A DNA stretch of 64,000 bases from CAIUGU01 sp965279735 (GCA_965279735.1 OZ257260.1:2790001-2854000); one strand, 5' to 3'. Shown: positions 26,643-36,253, counted from the stretch's first letter. Translations and numbers: made by a program. Notes: a model not told the origin generated them from the sequence alone.

Positions 26643-27509
26643 TCAACGTTCCTTCTCAAGCCTCTGCTCCCATCTTTCTCTCGCCCCCTTTGCATAAGCC
26701 TTGCACGCTCCGGTATCGACGAGCCCATTGGCATCGCCCTTCTGCCTCTTCTCCAATCTGTCCCACAGCCCTGAAACTTCAGGATGGGCGGAGACGATGA
26801 TGTCGCAGCGAAGATTCTCGAAAACCTTGAAGCTCCTCTCGAAGTAACCGCGGGGAATGGGATCGCTGAATTTATAGGTATTGCTGCCGATGGCATTGAG
26901 GCTGTCGGCGTAGACCATGTTCATGCAGCGCTCGCCTTCGCAGGACTGCCAGGTCCAGGTGGTCCCGCCGGGCGTGTGGCCGGGAGTGTAGTGGGCGGTC
27001 ATGGCGATGGAGCCGAGTTTCAGCACTGCGTTGTCCTCGATCACCTGTACTTTCGCGACCGGTTCGAACTGCCGGACAGGGCTGTACTGCGGATCGTCCT
27101 TGGCACCACCACCTGTCTTCAGCGCTTCCGCGCTCCAGGTGCTTGCCATCACGGTCGCGCCACTCAACTTCTGCAGCCCTGGAATGCCGCCCGCATGATC
27201 GAAATGCGTATGCGAGTTCACGATGTACTTCACGTCCGTGATCTTGAATCCCAGCTTCCTGATGCTCTCCGCAATCATCGGTACGGACTCGGGCACGTCG
27301 CCGTCGATCAGCACATGTCCCTGTGACGAAGTGAGCAACACTGAACTGAGTCCATGCGATCCCACGTAATAGGCGTTGCCGAAGAGCTTGAATGGCTCCT
27401 GCGGCTGGGTCCACGCATCAGCGGCAGCGTGAACAGTCTGCATTCCAACAGCGGCGAGTGCCGTAAACGCCATGCCGGCCAGGAATACCGCTCGTGACTT
27501 TCTTTTCAT
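26643..27509 (-). CDS. Subclass B3 metallo-beta-lactamase
   Basis: 288 residues from the ATG at 27509 (GGAG 8 bases upstream). A signal peptide ends near TVHAAA. Zinc ligands are all visible: HTHFDH (100-105; His, His, Asp, His), GHTPGG (His178) and SAHPE (His242). YADSLNAIGS (200-209) supplies the B3 substrate-site Ser region, TTWTW and the tail DTGACKAYAKGARE are typical of B3 enzymes. Two Cys at 190 and 195 fit a disulfide. B3 enzymes hydrolyse beta-lactams including carbapenems in the periplasm; environmental members vary in activity. The family call is firm; the resistance phenotype is not shown. Confidence 0.9.
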   Translation of the reverse strand: MKRKSRAVFLAGMAFTALAAVGMQTVHAAADAWTQPQEPFKLFGNAYYVGSHGLSSVLLTSSQGHVLIDGDVPESVPMIAESIRKLGFKITDVKYIVNSHTHFDHAGGIPGLQKLSGATVMASTWSAEALKTGGGAKDDPQYSPVRQFEPVAKVQVIEDNAVLKLGSIAMTAHYTPGHTPGGTTWTWQSCEGERCMNMVYADSLNAIGSNTYKFSDPIPRGYFERSFKVFENLRCDIIVSAHPEVSGLWDRLEKRQKGDANGLVDTGACKAYAKGARERWEQRLEKER

Positions 27510-27558
27510 TTTTCTCACTCCAGCTAGCCGATGGACTACAGCAGAAATTCGTCTGGCT

Positions 27559-28422
27559 TCAATTCGTGATGTTGACGGTCAGTACATCTTCCTTGTCGAG
27601 CTGGACGTTCCGGGTGCCCCGGAAACTGAAGACATCATCGAGTACCGGATTTTCCTGATCCCCGTTGCAGGTGGCGGAGATCGTGTAGTCACCTTCCGGC
27701 AGATCGAGCAGGCGATACGTGAACTCACCTGTCAGCGCACTGAACATCAACGCGGTGGTTGCATAAGGATCCGGGGCACCGCCATCGCGATCATCCGGGA
27801 TGACGCCTTCGCCCTGGAACAGGTACACCGCACCGCCCTCAAGCAAGGTCGTGCCGAGCGGACAGCTGACGGCGACGGATCCCTGGATGACGCTGGCTTC
27901 ATCCGAACGCACGGAACGCAACACCGGCTTCAGGGTATATTCGTTGGCATCCTCATCGAAACTCAAGGATTGGCGAATATCCAGCGTCAACGTCAGCGCT
28001 TCGTTGCTGGTCTTGTCCTCTTCCACGGTGTAGTCCATCGCCGCGTACTCGCCGACCGTGGGAATCACCTTTAACTCGGCGCCGGCACCGTCAATGAGAT
28101 AGTCGGTGTCTTCATCGTCATCGAACAGCAGCCGCACACCGGTATACACGCCAACAGGCAGCTCTTCCTTCGTGAAGAGGGTGAGCAGATCGCCGTCCTG
28201 GAACTCGATCAGGTTGACGGGCTCGCTGTCCTTGAACTCAAGCGTTTCGGTCGAGCCATCGTCCTTGACGAACTCCAGACCGAGCACGCCCGTGACCAGT
28301 TGCCGGACATCCGCAGACGTCCCTGACGTCGTCGTCAGATCGACCGTGATGTCGCCCTGACACCCGGCCAGCAGGCCGGCGGCCAAAGCCAACATCCATC
28401 GATTGAAATAGCACGTGGTCAT
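27559..28422 (-). CDS. DUF4382 lipoprotein
   Basis: 287 residues from the ATG at 28422; a longer frame exists but lacks a signal. The lipobox is LLAGC with lipid-bearing Cys21. The mature part is a DUF4382 domain (VRQLVTGVLGLEFVKDDGS.., VYTGVRLLFDD.., PVLRSV) followed by a carboxypeptidase-regulatory-like beta-sandwich (VIQGSVAVSCPLGTTLLEGG.., YRLLDLPEGDYTISATC). Such proteins sit on the outer membrane facing the periplasm or surface; the function is unknown. The calcium-type acidic runs (DDDEDTDY) may bind cations. Confidence 0.78.
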   Translation of the reverse strand: MTTCYFNRWMLALAAGLLAGCQGDITVDLTTTSGTSADVRQLVTGVLGLEFVKDDGSTETLEFKDSEPVNLIEFQDGDLLTLFTKEELPVGVYTGVRLLFDDDEDTDYLIDGAGAELKVIPTVGEYAAMDYTVEEDKTSNEALTLTLDIRQSLSFDEDANEYTLKPVLRSVRSDEASVIQGSVAVSCPLGTTLLEGGAVYLFQGEGVIPDDRDGGAPDPYATTALMFSALTGEFTYRLLDLPEGDYTISATCNGDQENPVLDDVFSFRGTRNVQLDKEDVLTVNITN

Positions 28423-28530
28423 GGACACTGAATACCACGCCACGCCCGGGCGGAGTAAGCCCCGGCCAACATGAGCCGGGACCTGATACATTACTACATG
28501 CCTGATTTGTAATGTTTTCCCGGGAAATCC

Positions 28531-29532
28531 TTATGGCTTGCGGGAGGCGGTGTAGGCCGCAATGGCCAGCATGTCTTCCGGGGTCAGGTTGGTCAGGATG
28601 GGCTTCATCAACTCGGTGCCCGGACCTGTACGGGCGCCCGACTTCATGTCGAACATCTGTCGCACGAGGTAGCTCGGCGAACGGCCGGCGATTCCAGGGA
28701 TATTGAGCATCCCCTTGAGATCGGGGCCATGGCACGCACCACACGGAAGCGGAGACTTGCCGCCGCCCGTTGTCACCAGCGCCTCGCCCTTCTTGATGCT
28801 GCCCACCGGCGCATAGGCAATGAAGCCTATCCGCGGATTGCGCAACACTTCCACGGCTTCAGCGTTCTCGGGCACTTCGATGATGCGCTCGCCGATCGGC
28901 TCCATCTCCCCGCCTTCCACGGGGAGGAACATGCCGACGGACGTCGTGGTCTTCGGCACCATCTCGGTTTCCACCACCTTGATCCAGGGCTTGAACTTCA
29001 TGGAGCCGAAGTATTCGGCGGCGACCTTCATTTCTTCGTCGGTCATGCCCTTCGCAATGACAGCCATGATGTGAGTGTTGGCCTTGCGCGGATCGGCAGT
29101 CTTGCGCTCGTCATTCTTGAAATGCTTCAGCTGCTCGATGAAGTAGGCGGTGGGCAAGCCCACGACCGGCGCGTTCTCCGGGCGGCCTTGGCCGTTCGGG
29201 TAATGGCAGAGTGAGCACGCGAAGACATCGGGCTGCTTGCCTTGCGCTACCACCTCGGGCATAGCGGGATGATCTTCGGGATACCAGTCCGCAGGACCAA
29301 AGCGGCTGCCAATCTGGGCACGCGTAAACTGCTTTTTCGAACCTGGAAGACTGCGCAGTGCCGGATCCGGATTGGGAATGGCCGCGGCTACAGCAGGCGG
29401 TGGAGCCTGGTAGTTCGGGGGCAAAGGATCCTTGAAACCGTAAGCCCAAGGTGGCGGAGCATCGGCCGCGAACGCCGTACCCGCGATGCACAACGCAACA
29501 AGACCCCCGAAGAGACCGCTGGTTCTTTTCAT
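28531..29532 (-). CDS. Diheme cytochrome c
   Basis: 333 residues with a signal peptide ending at TAFAADA. Two heme c motifs are visible: CSLCH (106-110) and CGACH (263-267), each followed by a Met or Leu-Met region that can supply the distal ligand (MAVIAKGM, MKPILTNLTPEDM). The order is like cytochrome c4/class I diheme electron carriers, though a spacer of about 150 residues between hemes is long. It lies downstream of an ACE-type dipeptidase gene and upstream of the DUF4382 lipoprotein, all leftward. Confidence 0.9.
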   Translation of the reverse strand: MKRTSGLFGGLVALCIAGTAFAADAPPPWAYGFKDPLPPNYQAPPPAVAAAIPNPDPALRSLPGSKKQFTRAQIGSRFGPADWYPEDHPAMPEVVAQGKQPDVFACSLCHYPNGQGRPENAPVVGLPTAYFIEQLKHFKNDERKTADPRKANTHIMAVIAKGMTDEEMKVAAEYFGSMKFKPWIKVVETEMVPKTTTSVGMFLPVEGGEMEPIGERIIEVPENAEAVEVLRNPRIGFIAYAPVGSIKKGEALVTTGGGKSPLPCGACHGPDLKGMLNIPGIAGRSPSYLVRQMFDMKSGARTGPGTELMKPILTNLTPEDMLAIAAYTASRKP

Positions 29533-29711
29533 TTGCTCCCCCTGAAACCGGTTGATACCCGGCCTTTGTATTTCAAAGACGCTTGCCGACCACGATTCCG
29601 CAATCCTTGCACGTAGCAGCCAGGATCGGTACCGCCTTTTTGCAAATTGTCTCCAAAGGACTCTCTACACTTCGTCGCCCAGCGATGCTGCATCGCGGGT
29701 AGCTTTTGATT

Positions 29712-31520
29712 TCAGATCCACCCGCACTTCTGCCCTTTGTTCTGCTCAGCGAGCCACGCCAGGAGCGGCTGGAAGTACTCGATGATGGCGGAGGCGTCCA
29801 TCTCGCGGGTGCCGGTAAGTTTTTCGAGCGTGTCGGGCCAGGGCTCACTGGCGCCGGCCTCGAGCATGGCCTTGAAGCGTGCGCCCGCTTCCTTGTTTCC
29901 GGCGACAGAACACTCGTAGAGCGGGCCCTTGAAACCGGCCGCATCGCACAGAGCCTTGTGGAACTGGAACTGCATGACGAACGACAGGAAGTAACGAGTG
30001 TAGGAAACATTCGCGGGCACATGATATTTCGCACCCGGATCGAACTGCGTTTCGTCACGCGGAGACGGCGGAATGATCCCCTGGTACTGACGGCGCAGGT
30101 CCCACCAGGTCTTGTTGTAGTCGGCCGGCTTGATCTCGCCTGAGAATACTTTCCAGCGCCATTCATCGATCACCTTGCCGAAAGGCAGGAAGGCGATCTT
30201 CTCCGCGGCCACTTTCATCTGTTGATTGATGATGGCTTCCTGGCTCGGCTTCACGGCCCGCGCGAGCCCGATGCTTGCCAGATATGCCGGTGTCACCGAG
30301 AGATTGACGGTATCGCCGATCGCCTCGTGAAAACCATTGTGGGCCGCGCCCTGGAAGGAATAAGGGAGCTGGTTATAGCTCAGGTCGTAATAGATGTGGC
30401 CGAGCTCGTGATAGATCGTGAAGAGATCCTCTTCCGTCGGCTGCATGCACATCTTGATGCGCACGTCTTCCTTTGTATCGATGGTCCACGCGCTCGCGTG
30501 ACACACCACTTCGCGGTCACGGGGTCGCGTCAACATCGAGCGTTCCCAGAAGGTTTCCGGCAGTGAGCGAAAGCCTAGCGATGTATAGAAACTTTCCGCC
30601 GATTTCGTCATCTTCACGGCGTCCCATTTCTGTTCTTTCAGCGCCCTGTCCGCTGATTCAACCGTGACTTGCGGGTAGGGCTGCAACAAGTCGGGATAGA
30701 TCCGGTTCCACTGCTGAGCCCACATGTTGCCCAGCAGGTGCGCAGGAATCGGTTCGCCCGGACGCACTTTGTCTGCTCCATATTCTTTCGCGAGCTGGGT
30801 GCGGGTGTAGCAATGCAGCGCTTCGTACAGAGGCTTCACCTGCTGCCACAGCTTTTCGGTAACCGCAGTAAAGGCATCCGGCTCCATGTCATAGCCGGAG
30901 CGCCACATCGCGCCCATGTCCGGGAACTCGAGTTCACGCGCACCTTGGTTCGCGAGTTCCACGAAGCGCTCGTAGTCTTTGCGCATGGGAGCCGCCTGGT
31001 TGTGCCAGCCGGTCCAGATCTTCTCGGCCTCGTCGTAGTCGCGGGTGAGCGCCAGTTTTTCTCCCAGCGTGTCGACCCCTTCGCAGTCATTCGCACTTAA
31101 GCAGAACTTGGCTTCGCCATAAGCAGCCTGCAGACGAGCGCCCAATTGCGTGGTTTCGGAACGCAGGGCCGGATCGTTCGGCGCCGGGGAACTGACGCCC
31201 TGGCGCAACAGGGCAATCGCGCGGGCACTGGCCGGCGACATTGGCTTGCCATCAAATTGCTTTGCTTCCTCGACCGCCTTGTTGAAGTACGCAAGGAAAA
31301 CATCATCCGACCGGGCGTTGATGGCTTCGGTATCGGGGGTGATGTAGGTGGCCTGTACCCATCCCGCCTGGGCGCCTTGAAGATGCAGCGCCTGGAAGTC
31401 CTTGTTGAGTCGATCGACAAACTGGTCCGCGGTTTCGGCGGGAGGTGCTTCGACTTTCTGCTGACAGCTTGTCAGCCCCAGGGCCGCAAGGGCGACCAAC
31501 AGCGGACGGTATTGCGACAT
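29712..31520 (-). CDS. Peptidyl-dipeptidase A (ACE-like, M2 family) lipoprotein
   Basis: 602 residues. The N-terminus is a lipoprotein signal with lipobox LTSC (Cys at about 19). The zincin motif HELGH (371-375) has its third ligand Glu in the next helix (HEAIGD, about 399). SYNQLPYSFQGAAHNGF and NVSYTRYFLSFVMQFQFHK match angiotensin-converting-enzyme active-site regions. The family removes C-terminal dipeptides from oligopeptides; bacterial forms probably feed on peptides in the periplasm or outside. The length is that of one ACE domain. The chloride-binding Arg/Tyr sites were not checked. Confidence 0.92.
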   Translation of the reverse strand: MSQYRPLLVALAALGLTSCQQKVEAPPAETADQFVDRLNKDFQALHLQGAQAGWVQATYITPDTEAINARSDDVFLAYFNKAVEEAKQFDGKPMSPASARAIALLRQGVSSPAPNDPALRSETTQLGARLQAAYGEAKFCLSANDCEGVDTLGEKLALTRDYDEAEKIWTGWHNQAAPMRKDYERFVELANQGARELEFPDMGAMWRSGYDMEPDAFTAVTEKLWQQVKPLYEALHCYTRTQLAKEYGADKVRPGEPIPAHLLGNMWAQQWNRIYPDLLQPYPQVTVESADRALKEQKWDAVKMTKSAESFYTSLGFRSLPETFWERSMLTRPRDREVVCHASAWTIDTKEDVRIKMCMQPTEEDLFTIYHELGHIYYDLSYNQLPYSFQGAAHNGFHEAIGDTVNLSVTPAYLASIGLARAVKPSQEAIINQQMKVAAEKIAFLPFGKVIDEWRWKVFSGEIKPADYNKTWWDLRRQYQGIIPPSPRDETQFDPGAKYHVPANVSYTRYFLSFVMQFQFHKALCDAAGFKGPLYECSVAGNKEAGARFKAMLEAGASEPWPDTLEKLTGTREMDASAIIEYFQPLLAWLAEQNKGQKCGWI

Positions 31521-31618
31521 CGGCTTCCCCTCAATTCATCCGGACTTCGAGATTAACCAATCCGGCGGGCTTCGCAAGACGCCTCCCTGCCGTCCGCAAT
31601 CCGCGTTATCTTGGCGAC

Positions 31619-32257
31619 ATGTATACGCTTTACTACTCTCCAAGCACCGCGAGCCTTGCCGTCCACTGGCTGCTGATTCATCTCAAGGTTCCGTTCGAAC
31701 TCGTTCTGCTGGATTTCAAGGTAAATGCCCAGAAATCGCCCGATTACCTGAAGATCAATCCGGGCGGCCATGTCCCGGCCCTGATCGTCGACGGCAAGCC
31801 TTACGCCGAATGTGCAGCATTGCTGATGTTGCTGGCCGAGCGTCACCCGGAGGCGAACCTGGCCCCGTCGCTCGGCACTCCGCAGCGAGCGGAGTACCTG
31901 CAATGGTTCTTCTATCTCGCCAATACGCTGCAACCCGCATTTCGCGCCCTGTTTTACGCGGAAGAAATCGCTGGCGCCGACAACGTCAAGGCGACGAAGC
32001 AGCATGCCCGCGAGAAGATCGAGAAAATATTCAGCCGCTTCGACGCGCATTTCTCCGACCGCAGGCTGTTCCTGCTGGGAGACCAGCTCACTGCGGCCGA
32101 TTTTCTGCTGACCATGCTCACCCGCTGGTCGCGGAACATGCCGAAGCCAGCCACGGAGTTTCCGAACCTCGTGCCCTATGTCGATCGGATGCGGAAAATG
32201 CCCTCACTTCAAGAAGTCCATGCGCGAGAAGGGCTGACGGACTGGATCAACGGCTGA
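31619..32257 (+). CDS. Glutathione S-transferase
   Basis: 212 residues from the ATG at 31619; a longer open frame overlaps the divergent ACE gene and is not used. N-terminal thioredoxin-like domain: MYTLYYSPSTASLAVHW (active-site Tyr/Ser region), NPGGHVPALIVDG (cis-Pro) and ECAALLMLL (gamma-Glu binding). The C-terminal helical domain ends in RMRKMPSLQEV. It resembles beta-class GSTs. The start is 98 bases from the ACE start, so the two share a control region. Confidence 0.9.
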   Translation: MYTLYYSPSTASLAVHWLLIHLKVPFELVLLDFKVNAQKSPDYLKINPGGHVPALIVDGKPYAECAALLMLLAERHPEANLAPSLGTPQRAEYLQWFFYLANTLQPAFRALFYAEEIAGADNVKATKQHAREKIEKIFSRFDAHFSDRRLFLLGDQLTAADFLLTMLTRWSRNMPKPATEFPNLVPYVDRMRKMPSLQEVHAREGLTDWING

Positions 32258-32287
32258 TTGAAGCGAATGAAATAGCGAGGAACGTGG

Positions 32288-34141
32288 ATGAGTGAAGTGG
32301 CTGCGGTAAACCGGCTGGACCGGCCGGTCGACGACCGGTATGACCATGTTCTCGGTCCGGCGAACGCGCCGATCACGCTCGTCGAATACGGCAGTTACGA
32401 CTGTCCACATTGCCGTGCCGCCAACGATCGTATCGCCGAGATCCGCGACCAGATGGGCGAGCGGATCCGTTATGTGTTCCGGCATCGCCCCATCTCGGGG
32501 AGCGAACTGGCGCGGCGGTCGGCCGATCTCATCGAGAACGCGAAATCGCCCGAGCAGTTCTGGAATGCACACGTCGAGCTGATGACCCGTTCGGAGCGAT
32601 TGACCGAGGATGACCTGATCCGCGTCGGGGAAGATCTCGGGGTGGTCGCGGATGCCCCACCCTTGCCCGATGCAAAGGCACGTGTCGATGCGGATGTCGC
32701 AAGCTCGCATGCGAGCGGCGTCCGCTATACCCCGACGTTCTTCATCAATGGCCGCCGCTACGACGGCCCGTGGGACGAAGTGTCGTTCCAGGACGCGCTG
32801 CTGGGTTCGCTTGGCCACCGGGTCCGCTCTGCCGCGCTCGATTTCGCGAGCTGGGCACCCTCCACCGGGTTGCTTCTGCTGCTGGCATCCGTCATCGCCG
32901 TGTTCGTCATGAACGCGATGTGGGGGCCGGGCTTCGAAGCGTTCTGGCTCAAGGAAGGCGGCTTCATCCTGGGGGATGCCAGCTTCCAGATGTCGCTGCG
33001 GCATTGGGTGAACGATGGACTCCTGACCGTTTTCTTTCTGGTCGTCGGCCTTGAGATCAAACGCGAGTTCACGGTGGGGCATCTCGCCAGCAAACGCTCG
33101 GCCGCGTTGCCCATCGCAGGCGCCATCGGCGGCATGGCAGTACCGGCACTGATCTATCTGCTCCTGATTCCTTCGGGAGAGTGGTCCCACGGCTGGGGCA
33201 TCCCGATGGCTACCGACACGGCTTTTGCAGTGGCGCTCATCGTGATGCTGGGACACCGCGTGCCCGTGGAGCTACGCATCTTCCTCACGGCGGCGGCCAT
33301 CGTCGATGACATTGGCGCGATCATCGTCGTCGCCCTGTTCTATTCGAGTGGCATCGATTTTGGCTATCTCTTCGGCGCGGCCTTACTCACCGCAACGTTG
33401 GGGCTGCTGAACCGCTGGGGTGTTTATCGCGTTCTACCCTATCTCGTCGTCGGCATCGCGCTGTGGGCTTGTGTGCACGCGGGTGGCCTGCATGCCACGT
33501 TGTCGGGCGTCATCCTCGCGATGTTCATTCCGACCCGCCCGCCACCGAACCTGCGTGCGCTCATGATCCAGGCCAACACGATCATGAATGCAGAATCGCG
33601 ACGGGAAACGGAAGTGCTGCGACACGGTCCTTCCGTGCCTGCGCTGCAGGCCATCGACGCCATTCACGATCGCCTGGAATCCCCGGCTGATCGAATGCTG
33701 CGACATGTCGAACCGTGGTCGAGCTACGTGGTGCTGCCCTTGTTCGCGCTCGCGAATGCAGGGGTGCTGCTCAGCATGGGCGTGATCGAGGGCCATAGCG
33801 CGCTGATGTTCGCGATCATGGGCGGGCTTGTCATCGGCAAACCCGTGGGCCTCGTACTGGCAGCGGCACTGGCGGTCAAGGCTGGCATCGCCGTGAAGCC
33901 CAATGAATATTCCTGGTCGCAGTTGTGGGGAGCCGGCGCACTGGCCGGCATTGGCTTCACGATGTCGTTGTTCATTGCCGGTCAGGCGTTCCCCGGGGAA
34001 TCTGACTTTGCGGCTGCAAAGATCGCCGTATTCACGGCATCGACGCTGTCCGCACTTATCGGGGTTGCAGCTCTATGGCGCTGCGGCCGTCACGCTACCG
34101 ATACGACCCAGGAAGTCCGGGCCCTGAGCAGGACTACATAA
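32288..34141 (+). CDS. nhaA: Na+/H+ antiporter NhaA with N-terminal DsbA-like thioredoxin domain
   Basis: 617 residues. Residues 1-175 are a DsbA/thioredoxin_4 fold with active site CPHC (39-42) and cis-Pro in YTPTFF; there is no signal peptide. Residues 180-605 are a full NhaA: GLEIKREF (TM3-4), MATDTAFA (TM5), the ion-binding Asp pair VDDIGAII (about 340-341), ALANAGVLLSMG and the GIGFTMSLFI C-terminal helix. NhaA exchanges two protons for one sodium at the inner membrane. The thiol domain should face the cytoplasm if NhaA has its usual topology, and might tie the transporter to redox state. It is 30 bases after the GST gene on the same strand. Confidence 0.93.
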   Translation: MSEVAAVNRLDRPVDDRYDHVLGPANAPITLVEYGSYDCPHCRAANDRIAEIRDQMGERIRYVFRHRPISGSELARRSADLIENAKSPEQFWNAHVELMTRSERLTEDDLIRVGEDLGVVADAPPLPDAKARVDADVASSHASGVRYTPTFFINGRRYDGPWDEVSFQDALLGSLGHRVRSAALDFASWAPSTGLLLLLASVIAVFVMNAMWGPGFEAFWLKEGGFILGDASFQMSLRHWVNDGLLTVFFLVVGLEIKREFTVGHLASKRSAALPIAGAIGGMAVPALIYLLLIPSGEWSHGWGIPMATDTAFAVALIVMLGHRVPVELRIFLTAAAIVDDIGAIIVVALFYSSGIDFGYLFGAALLTATLGLLNRWGVYRVLPYLVVGIALWACVHAGGLHATLSGVILAMFIPTRPPPNLRALMIQANTIMNAESRRETEVLRHGPSVPALQAIDAIHDRLESPADRMLRHVEPWSSYVVLPLFALANAGVLLSMGVIEGHSALMFAIMGGLVIGKPVGLVLAAALAVKAGIAVKPNEYSWSQLWGAGALAGIGFTMSLFIAGQAFPGESDFAAAKIAVFTASTLSALIGVAALWRCGRHATDTTQEVRALSRTT

Positions 34142-34172
34142 AAAACGCGCCGGAAAGACAGGCATCCGGCGC
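34141..34172 (-). terminator. Rho-independent terminator after the cytochrome gene
   Basis: A 7-bp stem GCGCCGG/CCGGCGC with a 12-base loop is followed, on the minus strand, by GTTTTT and a T-run (A-run at 34141-34145 on the plus strand). It ends the leftward flavocytochrome operon and may also stop transcription coming from nhaA. Confidence 0.7.
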
Positions 34173-34199
34173 TCAGGGAACAGGCAGGAAGTTCGCGCG

Positions 34200-34559
34200 T
34201 TACTTCTTGTTGCGCGTGAGATACGCCGCGATCGCATCGAGTTCGGGATCGCTGATCTCGGTCTTGCGGAAGAACGGCATGATCGTGATGCCCTGCCTGA
34301 CGAACAGCTTGACGAACTCAGGCGTCAGGTCAGTCCGTTCATGCAGAAGCCCCGGCACCGCGCCCTTGTACTTGGCCCGCAGCGCATTTTCGCCCGGCAG
34401 ATACTTTGCACCGTTGTTGCCGATGCCCGGACCATGGCACGTGGCACACCAGTATTCGTAAAGCTGCTTGCCGCGTGCAACTTCAGCAGCGCGATCCTGG
34501 GCAGACGCAGTCGCCACAAGTCCGAGCGCCAGTGGCAACGACATGATTAAAGCCTTCAT
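34200..34559 (-). CDS. Cytochrome c subunit of a flavocytochrome (PchC/EhyA-like)
   Basis: 119 residues. Signal peptide ending at TASAQ, one heme site CATCH (38-42) and distal Met in ITIMPFF (about 94). This is the plan and size of the small cytochrome subunit of p-cresol methylhydroxylase and eugenol hydroxylase. The ATG overlaps the TGA of the flavoprotein gene (34556-34559), which is strong evidence that the two form one complex. The cytochrome would take electrons from FAD in the periplasm. Confidence 0.9.
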   Translation of the reverse strand: MKALIMSLPLALGLVATASAQDRAAEVARGKQLYEYWCATCHGPGIGNNGAKYLPGENALRAKYKGAVPGLLHERTDLTPEFVKLFVRQGITIMPFFRKTEISDPELDAIAAYLTRNKK

Positions 34560-36178
34560 GCCTTTCTCCCTTCGCGGAGGTGCTTCGGCCAGATGCCACC
34601 ACGACCGGCAGCGATGATGCCGTTCGGATCGATCGCATCCTTGAGCTGTTCGGTGAACCGCATGAGCGAATGGTTGTTGTACGAATACGTGCCCGCCACC
34701 ATGTCGGCAAATACCGGCGGCGACCGGTACTCGGCCCAGCCATGCTCGGCCGCGACCTCGACCACGCGCTTGAACGCCGCCATCGTCTTGACGTTGATCT
34801 CGCGGTTGCTCTTGCTCACGGGCATGCCGACGATCATCACGAAGTTCCTGAAAATCCATGTCTGCGGCGTCTGGAAAATGCCGCCGAAGTTCAGGCCGAA
34901 CTCGCGATAGACCGCGGCCATGACCTTCTGCGACTCAAGAACCGCTTCACCGGTCTTCGGGATGATCGGGGCAAACCAGACGTGGCCATCGGTCGGATTG
35001 GGGTTCAGTTCGCTGCGAGCCCCGATCGAGAAAATGGCCATGTTGGGAATGCCGACCGCCACCTTGTGATCGACGGCAGCCTTCTGCTCTTCGTTCAGCG
35101 GGAAGCGGTAGGAATGATTGTCCTTGAACCGCACGCCAGGAATCGAAGCCGTGATGCGCTCCTTCGCATACTCCCAGTTCGACGCGACGGTTTTCGCCGG
35201 ACCATAGAACTGCAGTTCGACCTCCCACGACGGAATGCCTTTGCTGGCCGCGAACGCATCGAGGGCGGCATCGGAGGGACCGCCCGCTTGCGCGACAAGT
35301 GCGCGCAGATCCGCTTCTGTGCGTTGCGCCTGCCCCAGCGGACTGCCATAGAGGGGCTGCCCGATGAGACCGATGTGCTCGAGATAGTTGACGTGATCGA
35401 CGAGTGGAATGATGTCCTGGCGTTTCGGTACCGACACGGTGCCCGACAGGTACGCCTCCGGTTCCGGCATGAGCCAGAAACCCATCTTGGTCACGATGCC
35501 GAAATTGCCCTGGCCGAAGAGACCATCGACATACGGGCCGAATCCATACTTATAGTCCTGCCAGCTCTTCGCGCCCGGGAGCGCACCCATGCCGGTGCGG
35601 ATCACTTCACCGTTCGGCAACACGACTTCCATGCCGCAATGTGAGCCGAAGTGATCGCGGAATGCGCCGAACGTGTAACCGACGCCGTGATCGAGAGCGT
35701 TGCCCACGAGGCTGCCCCAGCCCGGATCCGGACAGTCGATCCAGACCTTGAGTTTCTTCTCCTGGATGTGGCGATAGAGATCGAAATACGCGACGCCCGG
35801 CTCCACGAGCGCGAAGCCACGACGATCGTCCACCTCGAGAATGCGGTTCATCCTCTTCAAGTCCACGACCACGCTGCCGTTCAGATTCGGCGCCGAGCCA
35901 CCGTAGCCCAGATTCTTGCCGGTAGAGATGGGATACAGCGGGATCTTGTGCTCGTTGGCGATGCGAACGATCGCCTGCACCTGCTCGACCGTATCGGGAG
36001 CAACCGCTGCCGACGCAAGGAGTTCTTCCGGCTGGCCCCATTGCGGCGAGTACGCATCGCGATACAGCGCGACGTCTGCATCCGAATCGAACACCCAGTC
36101 CTTGCCGACGGCGTCACGGAATTTCCCGATCGCTGTCGCAAAAGTGGCGGCACTGACGCCGGCTGGAAGAGTAGCCAT
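34556..36178 (-). CDS. VAO-family flavoprotein (p-cresol methylhydroxylase / eugenol hydroxylase type)
   Basis: 540 residues, close to the PchF/EhyB/VAO length. FAD-binding fold: IPLYPISTGKNLGYGGSAP and LVEPGVAYFDLYRHI; the cap domain carries PIIPKTGEAV and the substrate region ends in SYNNHSLMRFTEQLKDAIDPNG. These enzymes oxidise the para-alkyl side chain of phenols through a quinone methide. Coupling to the cytochrome gene by a 4-base overlap favours the hydroxylase (PCMH/EugH) rather than the oxygen-using vanillyl-alcohol oxidase. No signal peptide is visible, as with PchF, which is thought to be exported with its partner. The exact phenol (4-cresol, 4-ethylphenol, eugenol) is not decided. 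Confidence 0.88.
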   Translation of the reverse strand: MATLPAGVSAATFATAIGKFRDAVGKDWVFDSDADVALYRDAYSPQWGQPEELLASAAVAPDTVEQVQAIVRIANEHKIPLYPISTGKNLGYGGSAPNLNGSVVVDLKRMNRILEVDDRRGFALVEPGVAYFDLYRHIQEKKLKVWIDCPDPGWGSLVGNALDHGVGYTFGAFRDHFGSHCGMEVVLPNGEVIRTGMGALPGAKSWQDYKYGFGPYVDGLFGQGNFGIVTKMGFWLMPEPEAYLSGTVSVPKRQDIIPLVDHVNYLEHIGLIGQPLYGSPLGQAQRTEADLRALVAQAGGPSDAALDAFAASKGIPSWEVELQFYGPAKTVASNWEYAKERITASIPGVRFKDNHSYRFPLNEEQKAAVDHKVAVGIPNMAIFSIGARSELNPNPTDGHVWFAPIIPKTGEAVLESQKVMAAVYREFGLNFGGIFQTPQTWIFRNFVMIVGMPVSKSNREINVKTMAAFKRVVEVAAEHGWAEYRSPPVFADMVAGTYSYNNHSLMRFTEQLKDAIDPNGIIAAGRGGIWPKHLREGRKA

Positions 36179-36253
36179 GGAAATTCCCCGTTATTGCTGA
36201 CTTGTATTCCTAAGGAACGTAATGCCGTTCCCTCAGCCGCCCGAGATCCCGTC

